Assembly (NCBI GenBank): GCA_958423535.1
Contig: CATZRJ010000018.1
Coordinates: 1 to 36,230 of the forward strand
Direction of reading: 5' to 3'
From: an uncultured Collinsella sp.
Lineage (GTDB): Bacteria > Actinomycetota > Coriobacteriia > Coriobacteriales > Coriobacteriaceae
DNA length: 36,230 nucleotides
The notes under the pieces are model-generated. The model had not been told where the DNA came from. It worked only from the letters and a program-made list of their open reading frames with translations, and did no database searches. Positions 1-8,030 of this stretch are shown one piece after another. Position 1 is the stretch's first letter. Each line of letters opens with the position of its first letter. The position numbers and the translations under genes are program-made.

Positions 1-522
1 CGCCTCGCCCACCGCATGGGCCGAGGTTGCGCACGCGGTCACCACGGGCAGGGTCTGGCCCTTTGCCTTATGGCGAATCGCAATGTTGCCCGAAGCCATG
101 TTGGGAATCATCATCGCAATCATGTAGGGCGATGCGCGACGAGGCCCGCGATCGGCAATCGTGTGGACGTTGTCGACAAGCGTCTGCATGCCGCCCACGC
201 CCGAGCCCACATAGACACCCAGGCGATCGCGATCGACCGCGCCCTCAACATCGAGGCCCGCATCGTGCATGGCCTCGTCCGACGCCGCCATCGCAAACTG
301 AACACAGGGGTCGAGATGCTTGGCGTCATGCTTGCCAAAGTACTCGTTGCCGTCAAAGCCCTTGACCTCGGCCGCCACTTTAACGGCGAACGCATCGGTA
401 TCGAAGTGCGTGATCGGGCCGATACCGCACGTGCCGGCGCACATGGCCGCCCAGGTGGCAAGCGCGGTATTGCCGAGCGGCGATACGGCACCGATGCCGG
501 TGATTGCAACTCTCTGTTCCAT
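1..522 (-). CDS. fabF: 3-oxoacyl-ACP synthase II (FabF), N-terminal part, cut by window edge
   Basis: Condensing enzyme that elongates acyl-ACP with malonyl-ACP in type II fatty-acid synthesis. 174 codons are visible and the frame is open to base 1, so the C-terminal half, with the two active-site histidines, lies outside. The N-terminus reads MEQRVAITGIGAVSPLGN, typical of KAS II, and the nucleophilic cysteine is C164 in VTACATSAHA. Two ATGs are adjacent (522 and 525). I chose 522 because the AGGAG Shine-Dalgarno is then 6 nt away instead of 3. It lies 39 bp downstream of fabG in the same direction and is the last visible gene of the fab operon. Identity is secure; only the start codon is a choice. 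Confidence 0.95.
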   Translation of the reverse strand, partial: MEQRVAITGIGAVSPLGNTALATWAAMCAGTCGIGPITHFDTDAFAVKVAAEVKGFDGNEYFGKHDAKHLDPCVQFAMAASDEAMHDAGLDVEGAVDRDRLGVYVGSGVGGMQTLVDNVHTIADRGPRRASPYMIAMMIPNMASGNIAIRHKAKGQTLPVVTACATSAHAVGEA

Positions 523-561
523 CATGGTCTCCTCATCCAAGCCGCTTAACCGGCTTGCTTT

Positions 562-1335
562 CTATATCGCCATTCCGCCGTCGACGCGTATGACTTCGCC
601 CGTAATGTAAGCGGCCGCATCGCTCGCCAAAAAGCGCACCACGCCGGCCACTTCCTCGGGGCGCGCCATGCGCTTTAGGGGAATCTGCTCCTCGGTTGCC
701 GCGCGAACCTTCTCTGAGAGTTTTGCCGTCATATCTGTCTCGACAAACCCGGGGGCGACCGCGTTCACTCGTACGCCGCGGGGCGCAAGCTCGCGCGCTA
801 CCGCCTTAGTCAGGCCGATAACGCCCGCCTTGGAGGCAGCGTAGTTGGCCTGCCCGGCATTGCCCATCAGGCCCACAACCGAGCTCATGTTGACGACGCA
901 ACCGCCGCGCTGGCGCATAAAGGTCTTGGTGAGCGCGCGCGTCGTATTGAACGTGCCCTTGAGATTGACATCGAGCACGCGGTCGAAGGCATCGTCGCCC
1001 ATACGCATGAGCAGGCCGTCGCGCGTGATGCCGGCGTTGTTGACGAGCGCCCAAATGGAGCCAAAGTCATTGAGAATCGCTTCCACGCAGGCGTTGACGG
1101 CATCGGGGTCGGCCACATCGCATTGATACGCGCGCGCCGTGGCGCCAGCGGTCTCGCAGGATTCGCACGTCTCGCGCGCCGCATCGACGCTACCGGCATA
1201 GACGACGGCGATATCAAAGCCGTCCTCCGCCAGACCGACAGCGCAGGCGCGGCCGATACCGCGCGAGCCGCCCGTAACCAGTGCCACGCGACGTAAGTCG
1301 TTGCGCTCGAGCGTGCCGTTGTTCAAGTTGCCCAT
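562..1335 (-). CDS. fabG: 3-oxoacyl-ACP reductase FabG
   Basis: NADPH-dependent reduction of 3-oxoacyl-ACP to 3-hydroxyacyl-ACP. At 257 aa it is a classical short-chain dehydrogenase. The Rossmann cofactor motif TGGSRGIG is at residues 21-28, NNAG at 99-102, the catalytic serine in NMSSVVG near 151-152, and YAASK supplies Tyr165 and Lys169. The C-terminus EVIRVDGGMAI is typical of FabG. The ATG is preceded by AAGGA at 5-6 nt. The first 15 or so residues (MGNLNNGTLERNDLR) are a short extension relative to most FabG proteins. It lies between fabD and fabF in the fab operon. FabG rather than another SDR is supported by this context. Confidence 0.96.
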   Translation of the reverse strand: MGNLNNGTLERNDLRRVALVTGGSRGIGRACAVGLAEDGFDIAVVYAGSVDAARETCESCETAGATARAYQCDVADPDAVNACVEAILNDFGSIWALVNNAGITRDGLLMRMGDDAFDRVLDVNLKGTFNTTRALTKTFMRQRGGCVVNMSSVVGLMGNAGQANYAASKAGVIGLTKAVARELAPRGVRVNAVAPGFVETDMTAKLSEKVRAATEEQIPLKRMARPEEVAGVVRFLASDAAAYITGEVIRVDGGMAI

Positions 1336-1365
1336 GTCATTCCTTTCGGGTTATAGCCCTGTGGA

Positions 1366-2292
1366 CTATGCGAGCTCGTCGGCAATAGCTGCGACCTGCT
1401 CGGCCGTTTCGCACGAATACACGCGAACGTCGCTCAGCGTACGCTTGACCAGGCCCGACAGCGTTTTGCCAGGGCCAACCTCAATAAACGTGTCGATGCC
1501 TTGATCCTGCAGAGCATGCAGCGTTTCGACCCAGCGCACGGCATGGCTCACCTGGTTGGCCAAGACATCCGATGCTGCTCGCGGGTCCGCCGGATAGGGC
1601 GCCGCCGTCATATTTGCCATAACAGGAATGAGCAACGGGGACGGCGTGTGACCGGCCTCGATATATGCAGCAAGGCCACAAGTCGCCTCGGCCATATAGG
1701 GGCTATGGAATGCACCCGACACCGCGACTTTCATAGCGCGGCCGCCAGCCTCTTTTACCAGGACGTCGAGCTCCTGCAGCGCCTCGGGCGCTCCGGCCAC
1801 AACCGTCTGCTGCGGGCTGTTGTAGTTGACCGGCCAGCAGTCCTCGCCGGCTTGCGCAGCCAGGTTCTCGACTTGCGCTGCATCGAGCTTGATGACGGCG
1901 CGCATGCCGCCCGGATGGCGCTCGGCAGCCGCGGCCATCAATGCCGCGCGCTCACACACGAGCTCAAAACCCGCTCGCGTATCGAATGCCCCCGCAAAGG
2001 TGAGCGCGGCGACCTCGCCAAGCGAAAAACCCGCACAGGCGGCAGGCACCACGCCGCGCTCACGCAGGGCGGTAGCCGCTGCCAGGTCGTGAACGAACAC
2101 GCACGGCTGCGTGTTCTCGGTCTGCGAGAGCTCCTCCTTGGAGGCGCTCCGGCACTGCTCGCTGGTCCCCGGGCGCACCTCGTCGGCAATGGCGAACACC
2201 TCGGCAGCCGCCGGCGATGCCTCGATCAGGTCAACGCCCATCGCGGGGTGCTGGGCGCCCTGGCCGGCAAACAGAAACGCTACGCTACCCAT
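1366..2292 (-). CDS. fabD: Malonyl-CoA:ACP transacylase FabD
   Basis: Transfers malonyl from CoA to acyl-carrier protein, supplying the extender for FabH and FabF. It has 308 aa, the normal length. The FAGQGAQ motif (Gln11) is near the N-terminus, the nucleophile Ser90 lies in GFSLGE, Arg115 in CERAALM binds the malonyl carboxylate, His196 in GAFHSPYM is the catalytic base, and EVGPGKTLSGL is near the end. The residue before the nucleophile is Phe where many family members have His (GHSLG). The ATG lies inside the end of fabK (13-bp overlap), suggesting translational coupling. Function is secure from motifs and operon position. Confidence 0.95.
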   Translation of the reverse strand: MGSVAFLFAGQGAQHPAMGVDLIEASPAAAEVFAIADEVRPGTSEQCRSASKEELSQTENTQPCVFVHDLAAATALRERGVVPAACAGFSLGEVAALTFAGAFDTRAGFELVCERAALMAAAAERHPGGMRAVIKLDAAQVENLAAQAGEDCWPVNYNSPQQTVVAGAPEALQELDVLVKEAGGRAMKVAVSGAFHSPYMAEATCGLAAYIEAGHTPSPLLIPVMANMTAAPYPADPRAASDVLANQVSHAVRWVETLHALQDQGIDTFIEVGPGKTLSGLVKRTLSDVRVYSCETAEQVAAIADELA

Positions 2293-3224
2293 GTGGACGC
2301 ACCCTTCAGAACGCGCTCGGCACCCTCGACCAGGTCGTCAACGATTTCACGTGCGCTTTGGCGCTCGTTGACCATGCCGGCAATCTGCCCACACAAAAAC
2401 GAACCCTCTTCGTAATTGCCGTCCTTGGCGGCCTTGCGAAGGGCGCCCGTACCCATGGCCCCGAGCTCCTCGGCACTTGCGCCCGCCGCCTCACTTTTGG
2501 CGTAGGCATTGGTAAAGGGGTTCTTGAGCGCACGCACCGGATGTCCCGTCGAACGACCGGTCGCGCGCGTCGAGGTGTCTCCCGCCTTGAGCACCAGCTC
2601 TTTGTATTGTTCGGAGACGGTACACTCATCGGCAACGAGAAAACGTGTTCCCACCTGGACGCCAGCGGCGCCAAGCATAAAGGCCGCTGCCACGCCGCGA
2701 CCGTCGGCGATACCGCCAGCTGCCACAACGGGGACATCGACCGCGTCGACAACCTGCGGAACGAGCGCCATCGTCGATGTCTCGCCAATATGTCCACCCG
2801 ATTCGGTGCCTTCGGCAACCACGGCGGTGGCCCCGCGACGCGCCACGAGACGCGCCAGTGCCACCGAGGCAACGACCGGGATGACCTTGATGCCGGCGTC
2901 GTTCCAAGCCTTCATGTACTTGGTGGGATTGCCGGCACCCGTCACGACGACCGGCACCTGCTCGTCAATCACAACCTGCGCGACCTGGTCGGCAAACGGG
3001 CTCATAAGCATGACGTTCACACCAAAGGGCTTATCCGTCTTGGTGCGCAGCTCGTGAATCTGATCGCGCAGCCAGTTGGCGTCGGCATTCATGGCCGCGA
3101 TGATTCCCAACCCGCCGGCCTCGGACACGGCCGATGCCAGCGAGGCATCGGCAATCCAGGCCATGCCGCCCTGGAACACGGGCTTTTCGATGCCGAGCAG
3201 CTCGCAGAGAGGAGTCTTGAGCAT
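2280..3224 (-). CDS. fabK: Enoyl-ACP reductase II (FabK), FMN-dependent
   Basis: Reduces trans-2-enoyl-ACP in the last step of each elongation cycle. It is a TIM-barrel flavoprotein related to nitronate monooxygenase and unrelated in fold to FabI. It has 314 aa. N-terminal FQGGMAWIADASLASAVS and VVAEGTESGGHIGE are FabK hallmarks; His145 in GGHIGE corresponds to the catalytic histidine. AAGGIADGRGVAAAFMLGA and GVQVGTRF form the FMN phosphate region. The ATG is 2 nt after the acpP stop, and its GGAGAAG ribosome site lies within the acpP 3' end. No FabI is visible, so FabK is probably the housekeeping reductase. FabK-only bacteria are expected to be insensitive to triclosan (family knowledge). 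A nitronate monooxygenase is the only alternative; the operon argues against it. Confidence 0.94.
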   Translation of the reverse strand: MLKTPLCELLGIEKPVFQGGMAWIADASLASAVSEAGGLGIIAAMNADANWLRDQIHELRTKTDKPFGVNVMLMSPFADQVAQVVIDEQVPVVVTGAGNPTKYMKAWNDAGIKVIPVVASVALARLVARRGATAVVAEGTESGGHIGETSTMALVPQVVDAVDVPVVAAGGIADGRGVAAAFMLGAAGVQVGTRFLVADECTVSEQYKELVLKAGDTSTRATGRSTGHPVRALKNPFTNAYAKSEAAGASAEELGAMGTGALRKAAKDGNYEEGSFLCGQIAGMVNERQSAREIVDDLVEGAERVLKGASTWVA

Positions 3225-3226
3225 CT

Positions 3227-3463
3227 CTACTTCTCCAATGCCGCCTCGACCGTATCGGCGAACTCGCCGACCGTCTTGGGGTTCTCCTCGGTATCGAGCT
3301 CAATGCCAAACTCGTCCTCGACGGCGACGAGGATCTCGACGGTGCCCAGGCTGTCGAGGCCAATCTCCTCGAGCGTGGACTCGGGCTTCATCTCGACGTC
3401 GTCAAGGCCAGCGGTCTCGCGGATAACGTCGCAAACGCGCTCGAAGGTCTTCTGATCTGCCAT
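3227..3463 (-). CDS. acpP: Acyl carrier protein AcpP
   Basis: Small acidic four-helix carrier of growing acyl chains. It has 78 aa, the usual length. Ser38 in GLDSLGTVEI is the 4'-phosphopantetheine attachment site. The chain is strongly acidic throughout, as expected for binding to the basic faces of Fab enzymes. The ATG has a good upstream ribosome site (AAGGAGAAC). It lies between fabH and fabK, 51 bp from fabH and 2 bp from fabK. Function is unambiguous. Confidence 0.97.
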   Translation of the reverse strand: MADQKTFERVCDVIRETAGLDDVEMKPESTLEEIGLDSLGTVEILVAVEDEFGIELDTEENPKTVGEFADTVEAALEK

Positions 3464-3514
3464 GGTAGTTCTCCTTTGGTTGTGCCCTAGGGCGTTTATA
3501 TTTCCTATGTGCGA

Positions 3515-4474
3515 CTACTTCCAACGAAGCAGATAGCCACCTATATCCAGACCGGCGCCAAATCCAACCAAGGCGATGGTGTCGCCTGTGTGAAGTGCAC
3601 CGGCGTTTGCCAGCCGGTCGAGGGCAAGCGGAATGCATGCGCTCGAAATGTTGCCGGTCTCGCGCAACGTGCGAACCACGCGCTCGTCCGGCACGCCCAG
3701 GCGCTTGACCGCCTGACTCAGGATTCGTTCGTTAGCCTGATGGAATACAAAATGATCGATGTCTTCGACCGAAATGCCCGCATCGATCGCAAGCTTATGG
3801 ACCGTGTCGCAGATGGCGCTGACGCCGAACTTGAACACGCGGCGGCCTTTCATGGACAGCACGCTCTCACTATCTGCGGAGTCCTTAAACGGCGAGGTGC
3901 CGATCAGACCGGGAACGCGCAACGTCTCGACGTCGGGCGCCGTCGAAAGCTCGACGGCAAGGGGGCTATCTCCCCCAGCTTCTATCACTGCAGCACCCGC
4001 GCCGTCACCAAAGAGCACGCACGTGGCGCGATCTGTCCAGTCAAGCGCGCGCGTCATCTGCTCGGCAGCAACGACAAGCACATGCTTGGCTCGTCCTCGG
4101 GCGATATAGCCCTCGGCGACATCGAGCGCAAATACGAAGCCGGCGCAGGCCGCCGAGACATCGAAGGCAGGGCACGTCGCGCCCAGACGCTCGGCAACGG
4201 CACATGCCTCGGCGGGAACGAGATGGTCACCCGTTGTCGTCGAGCAGACGATCAGATCCAGCTGGCTCGCGTCGATTCCGGACACCTGGAGTGCCCGCTC
4301 GCTCGCCGCTACGGCAAGGTCGTCAAGTGACTCGGTGGAGCAGACGTGGCGGCTCTTGATACCTGTGCGGGTAAAAATCCACTCATCCGAGGTATCGAGG
4401 AACTCAGACAGCTCGTCATTGGAAACACTGCGCTTAGGAAGCGCCGAGCCTGTTCCAAGAATCGTGAAACCCAT
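3515..4474 (-). CDS. fabH: 3-oxoacyl-ACP synthase III (FabH)
   Basis: Initiates fatty-acid synthesis by condensing acetyl- or branched acyl-CoA with malonyl-ACP. It has 319 aa. The catalytic triad is clear: Cys110 in SAACAGF, His245 in FHQAN and Asn275 in GNISSA; DEWIFTRTGI (Trp33, Arg37) is the CoA-binding segment and GFGAG lies at the C-terminus. I placed the start at 4474 because AAAGGAGGT lies 6 nt upstream and MGFTILGTGSALP is the normal N-terminus; an upstream in-frame ATG at 4531 would add 19 residues encoded by the operator repeats. It is the first gene of the fab operon, transcribed from the divergent spacer with birA. Confidence 0.96.
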   Translation of the reverse strand: MGFTILGTGSALPKRSVSNDELSEFLDTSDEWIFTRTGIKSRHVCSTESLDDLAVAASERALQVSGIDASQLDLIVCSTTTGDHLVPAEACAVAERLGATCPAFDVSAACAGFVFALDVAEGYIARGRAKHVLVVAAEQMTRALDWTDRATCVLFGDGAGAAVIEAGGDSPLAVELSTAPDVETLRVPGLIGTSPFKDSADSESVLSMKGRRVFKFGVSAICDTVHKLAIDAGISVEDIDHFVFHQANERILSQAVKRLGVPDERVVRTLRETGNISSACIPLALDRLANAGALHTGDTIALVGFGAGLDIGGYLLRWK

Positions 4475-4490
4475 CACTAACCTCCTTTGA

Positions 4491-4557
4491 GTTGTTGACG
4501 TGTTTACATCGACCAAGAGAGGATAACGCATTTCAGTCGTTGTTGACGTGTTAACAT
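4491..4557. promoter_or_regulatory. Paired 19-bp direct repeats, probable operator for the fab operon and/or birA
   Basis: GTTGTTGACGTGTTTACAT (4491-4509) and GTTGTTGACGTGTTAACAT (4539-4557) differ at one base and start 48 bp apart. Each copy contains an imperfect dyad, GTTGAC-GT-GTTWAC. One copy abuts the fabH ribosome site; the other overlaps a candidate birA -35 (TTGACG). Spacing and identity suggest binding sites for one regulator controlling fatty-acid synthesis. The visible BirA lacks a DNA-binding domain, so it is not the obvious binder. The cognate protein is unknown. Confidence 0.6.
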
Positions 4558-4571
4558 TAAATTGTTCAAAT
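4543..4571 (+). promoter_or_regulatory. Candidate birA promoter
   Basis: TTGACG at 4543-4548 and TCAAAT at 4566-4571 are separated by 17 bp, a reasonable sigma70-type match (-10 is 4 of 6). The -35 lies within the upstream copy of the direct repeat, so a protein bound there would block it. A facing fab promoter was not clearly resolved; TTTAAT on the minus strand (plus 4557-4562) is its best -10 candidate. Confidence 0.4.
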
Positions 4572-4650
4572 GCGACAAAGGCTTCACATTGTGTCTATCT
4601 CTCGACACCATTACGCGATTGCCTTATTACCTTAGGAGGTAGCAGCTGTT

Positions 4651-5427
4651 ATGGATTCTCGTTTAACGGTGGTCGACGTAACCGGATCGACCAACGATGA
4701 CCTGCTCGAAGCAGGAAAACAGGGAGCGCCGCACGGCACAGGACTTGCCGCCCGGGCTCAGACAGCAGGACGCGGCCGGCGCGGCCACAAGTGGGACTCA
4801 ACCGCCGGCAACCTATTGCTTTCGATTGTTCTGCGCCCATGCGTTAATCCTGCAAAGTACTCTGGTCTTGCCGCCGTCAGCGGCCTAGCGGTGCTCGAGG
4901 CGCTCGAAATGCAGGGCCTTGCAAACGAGATTGACCTCAAATGGCCCAACGATCTGGTCGCGCGAGGGCGCAAGCTCGGCGGCATTCTGGTCGAGGCCGC
5001 ACGCGATAACGACGGCAAACCTTTCGCCGTCTGCGGCATTGGCGTCAATGTGAACTATGTGCCCTCGGAGGTTCCCGATGGCGGCCTGCCGGCAATCGGT
5101 CTCTCGGATCTCAACGAGAACGTTCCCGCCGTCGATGTGTTACTCAAGGAGGTCTATCACACCGTCGTAAACGCTGTGAACGCGTGGGCAGAGCGTCTCA
5201 ACGCCATGGAAGATAACGCCGGACCACTCGCGCCTGTCCACGGCGAATATGTCGCTCACCTCAATTGGATTGGGGAGCACGTTATCGCCCGTTCCCCTGC
5301 CGGTGACGAGCTGGCACGCGGCATCTTTAAAACCGTCGATGCCTTTGGTCGCGCGTGTATCGAAACGGAAGGCGGCGTGCGATCCTTCCATTTTGAGGAG
5401 GCATCGCTGCGCCCCTTGAGCGAATAG
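4651..5427 (+). CDS. birA: Biotin--[acetyl-CoA-carboxylase] ligase BirA, monofunctional
   Basis: Activates biotin with ATP to biotinyl-AMP and attaches it to the biotin carboxyl carrier protein of acetyl-CoA carboxylase. It has 258 aa. STN (13-15), GRGRRGHKW (40-48, the biotinyl-AMP loop), KWPND (97-101), GGILVE (110-115) and GIGVNVN (129-135) are all present; the C-terminal SH3-like segment is around residues 210-255. The protein begins directly with the catalytic domain: the N-terminal winged helix of bifunctional BirA repressors is absent, so this is a ligase only. AGGAGG at 4634-4639 precedes the ATG by 11 nt. Divergence from the fab operon fits a supply role for malonyl-CoA synthesis. 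Confidence 0.95.
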   Translation: MDSRLTVVDVTGSTNDDLLEAGKQGAPHGTGLAARAQTAGRGRRGHKWDSTAGNLLLSIVLRPCVNPAKYSGLAAVSGLAVLEALEMQGLANEIDLKWPNDLVARGRKLGGILVEAARDNDGKPFAVCGIGVNVNYVPSEVPDGGLPAIGLSDLNENVPAVDVLLKEVYHTVVNAVNAWAERLNAMEDNAGPLAPVHGEYVAHLNWIGEHVIARSPAGDELARGIFKTVDAFGRACIETEGGVRSFHFEEASLRPLSE

Positions 5428-5479
5428 GGCGCCGCAGCCACCTACTCGGCAGCAATACCCGGCAGTCCAAACCATCATT

Positions 5480-5520
5480 CAAAACAAAAGAGCCCCGCTA
5501 CCGTAATGGTAGCAGGGCTC
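5480..5520 (-). terminator. Intrinsic terminator of the rpsL-rpsG-fusA-rpsJ operon
   Basis: A 13-bp stem with one mismatch (5490-5502 with 5508-5520, 5-nt loop) is followed on the minus strand by TTTTGTTTT. It lies in the convergent gap between birA and rpsJ. The plus side has no T tract, so it mainly serves rpsJ. It ends the operon after rpsJ, so other S10-operon genes are not directly downstream. Confidence 0.9.
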
Positions 5521-5542
5521 TGTAAGCTATGAGCGATATCGC

Positions 5543-5851
5543 TTAGAGCTTGATGTCGATGTCGACGCCAGCGGGAAGGTCGAGACGCATGAGCGAATCA
5601 ACGGTGCCCGAGGTGGGGTCGAGGATGTCGATGAGGCGCTTGTGGGTGCGCATCTCGAACTGCTCACGGGAGTCCTTGTTCACGTGCGGCGAGCGGATAA
5701 CCGTGTACAGGTTGCGCTCGGTGGGCAGGGGGACAGGACCGGAAACGCGAGCGCCGGTCTTCTGAGCGGTCTCAACGATGAGCTTCGCGGACTGATCGAC
5801 GACCTCGTGATCATAGCCCTTGAGGCGAATGCGGATCTTCTGGGTAGCCAA
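5543..5851 (-). CDS. rpsJ: 30S ribosomal protein S10
   Basis: Small-subunit head protein, also the NusE antitermination partner. It has 102 aa, the normal length. MATQKIRIRLKGYDHEVVDQ and the VSGPVPLPTERNLYTVIRSP loop are characteristic. The start codon is TTG (5849-5851), with GGAGG 6 nt upstream; no in-frame ATG is nearby. It follows fusA by 60 bp and is closed by a terminator. In many bacteria rpsJ heads the S10 operon; here it is the tail of the str operon, and tuf is not between fusA and rpsJ. Confidence 0.97.
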   Translation of the reverse strand: MATQKIRIRLKGYDHEVVDQSAKLIVETAQKTGARVSGPVPLPTERNLYTVIRSPHVNKDSREQFEMRTHKRLIDILDPTSGTVDSLMRLDLPAGVDIDIKL

Positions 5852-5911
5852 CTTAAACCTCCAAAGAGTGCGAGAGATGTTCTCGCGGATTACGTAACAG
5901 GGAGCTCGAAC

Positions 5912-8011
5912 TTAGGCGTTCTTGCTCATGACCTCGTCCACGATGGACTTGGGCGCCGGCTCATAAGAGTCGAACTGCATCGTGTAGGATGCACGGCCCT
6001 GGGTCTGGGAGCGAAGGTCGGTAGCGTAACCGAACATCTCGCCCAGCGGCACCTTGGCACGGATGAGCTTGCTGTTCTTGCGATCCTCCATGCCCTCGAT
6101 CTTGCCGCGGCGACCGGAGAGGTTGCCCATAACGTCGCCCATGTACTGCTCGGGGGTCTCGACCTCGACAGCCATGATCGGCTCGAGCAGCTGCGGATCG
6201 GACTTCTTGAGGGCGTCCTTGATAGCCATGGAACCGGCGATCTTGAAGGCGGCCTCGGAGGAGTCGACCTCGTGGTAAGAACCGTCGAACAGGGTGACCT
6301 TAACGTCGAGGACCGGGAAGCCGGCGATAACACCGGTGTTCAGGGCCTCCTGGATGCCCTTGTCGATGGACGGGATGTACTCCTTGGGCACGACGCCGCC
6401 GACGATAGCGTTGACGAACTCGTAGCCGAAGCCCTCCTCCATCTTCTCGAGCTTAATGACGGCGTGGCCGTACTGACCGCGACCACCGGACTGACGGACG
6501 AACTTGCCCTCAGCCTTCTCGACGTCGTGACCAGCGGTCTCGCGGTAGGCAACCTGGGGCTTACCGACGTTAGCGTCAACCTTGAACTCACGGAGCAGAC
6601 GGTCGACGATGATCTCGAGGTGCAGCTCGCCCATGCCGGCGATGATGGTCTGGCCGGTCTCGTGGTTGGTGGACACCTGGAAGGTCGGGTCCTCCTCGGC
6701 GAGCTTGGTCAGAGCCAGGGACATCTTGTCCTGCTCGGCCTTGGTCTTGGGCTCGATGGCAACGTCGATAACGGGCTTAGCGAACTCGATCTTCTCGAGA
6801 ACGATCTCCTTGCCCTCGGCGCACAGGGTGTCACCGGTGGTGGAGTTCTTGAAGCCGACGCAAGCGACGATGTCGCCGGCAGCGGCGTCGTCACGGTCGA
6901 TACGCTCGGCGGCGTTCATCTCGAGGATGCGGCCGAGGCGCTCACGCTGACCGTTGGAAGCGTTGACCACGTAGGAGCCGGACTCGGCGCGACCGGAGTA
7001 AACGCGGACGTAGGTGAGCTTACCGACGAACGGGTCGGTCATGATCTTGAAGACCAGGCCGGAGAAGGGCTCGTCGAAGGAAGGATGACGCTGGATCTCC
7101 TCGCCGGTGTCCGGATCGGTACCGGTGACGGCCTCGACGTCGAGCGGGCTGGGCAGGTAGTCGACGACAGCGTCGAGCAGCTCCTGAACGCCCTTGTTCT
7201 TGTAGGCGGAGCCCACGAAGACGAGGTTGAGCTCGTTGGCCAGAACGCCCTTGCGCAGAGCAGCCTTGAGCTCCTCGACGGTGAAGTCCTCCTCCATGAG
7301 GATCTTCTCCATGAGCTCGTCGTCAAAGCTGGCAGCAGCGTCGAGGAGCTCCTCGCGCTTGGTGGCAGCGATGTCAGCAAACTCAGCCGGGATCTCGTCC
7401 ATCGGCTCGGGGTAGGTCATGCCCTTCTCGTCGGCCTTGAAGTCCCATGCAGTCATGGTAACCAGGTCGATGACGCCCCAGAAGTTGTCCTCGGCACCCA
7501 TCGGGACCTGAGCGGCCACGGCGTTAGCGTCGAGACGATCCTTCATGGTCTCGATAGCGTTGAAGAAGTCAGCGCCCACGCGGTCATACTTGTTGATGAA
7601 GGCGATGCGGGGGACGTTGAAGGTGGAAGCCTGACGCCAAACGGTCTCAGACTGGGGCTGAACGCCGGCAACGGCGTCGAAGACGGCGACAGCGCCATCG
7701 AGGACGCGCAGGCAGCGCTCGACCTCGGCGGTGAAGTCAACGTGGCCCGGGGTATCGATGATCTGGATGCGGTAGTCCTTACCGTCCTTGTTCCAGAAGC
7801 ACGTGGTAGCAGCGGAGGTAATGGTTACGCCGCGCTCCTGCTCCTGAACCATCCAGTCCATGGTGGCAGCGCCCTCATGGACCTCACCGATCTTGTGGGT
7901 CTTACCGGTGTAGTAAAGAATACGCTCGGTCGTGGTGGTCTTACCAGCATCGATGTGAGCCATGATGCCGATGTTACGGGTATCGGAAAGCTTGTACTTA
8001 GGCTTAGCCAT
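5912..8011 (-). CDS. fusA: Elongation factor G
   Basis: Ribosomal translocase GTPase, 699 aa. G motifs: AHIDAGKTT (18-26), RGVTI (60-64), DTPGH (86-90) and NKYD (140-143; the usual form is NKMD). Domains II-V follow; the C-terminus contains GEMFGYATDLRSQTQGRASY, typical of domain IV/V. The ATG has AAGGA about 6 nt upstream and lies 19 bp after rpsG, as in str operons. One copy only is visible and nothing suggests an EF-G paralogue such as TetM. Cytoplasmic, essential. Confidence 0.97.
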   Translation of the reverse strand: MAKPKYKLSDTRNIGIMAHIDAGKTTTTERILYYTGKTHKIGEVHEGAATMDWMVQEQERGVTITSAATTCFWNKDGKDYRIQIIDTPGHVDFTAEVERCLRVLDGAVAVFDAVAGVQPQSETVWRQASTFNVPRIAFINKYDRVGADFFNAIETMKDRLDANAVAAQVPMGAEDNFWGVIDLVTMTAWDFKADEKGMTYPEPMDEIPAEFADIAATKREELLDAAASFDDELMEKILMEEDFTVEELKAALRKGVLANELNLVFVGSAYKNKGVQELLDAVVDYLPSPLDVEAVTGTDPDTGEEIQRHPSFDEPFSGLVFKIMTDPFVGKLTYVRVYSGRAESGSYVVNASNGQRERLGRILEMNAAERIDRDDAAAGDIVACVGFKNSTTGDTLCAEGKEIVLEKIEFAKPVIDVAIEPKTKAEQDKMSLALTKLAEEDPTFQVSTNHETGQTIIAGMGELHLEIIVDRLLREFKVDANVGKPQVAYRETAGHDVEKAEGKFVRQSGGRGQYGHAVIKLEKMEEGFGYEFVNAIVGGVVPKEYIPSIDKGIQEALNTGVIAGFPVLDVKVTLFDGSYHEVDSSEAAFKIAGSMAIKDALKKSDPQLLEPIMAVEVETPEQYMGDVMGNLSGRRGKIEGMEDRKNSKLIRAKVPLGEMFGYATDLRSQTQGRASYTMQFDSYEPAPKSIVDEVMSKNA

Positions 8012-8030
8012 GTTAGTTCCTTACCTTAAC

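Noticed and set aside
4651..5427. BirA as the repressor binding the nearby direct repeats
   Set aside because: The protein lacks the N-terminal winged-helix domain of bifunctional BirA.
5642..8029. Long plus-strand frame opposite fusA and rpsJ
   Set aside because: Mirror of the codon bias of fusA, which is intact with all GTPase motifs.
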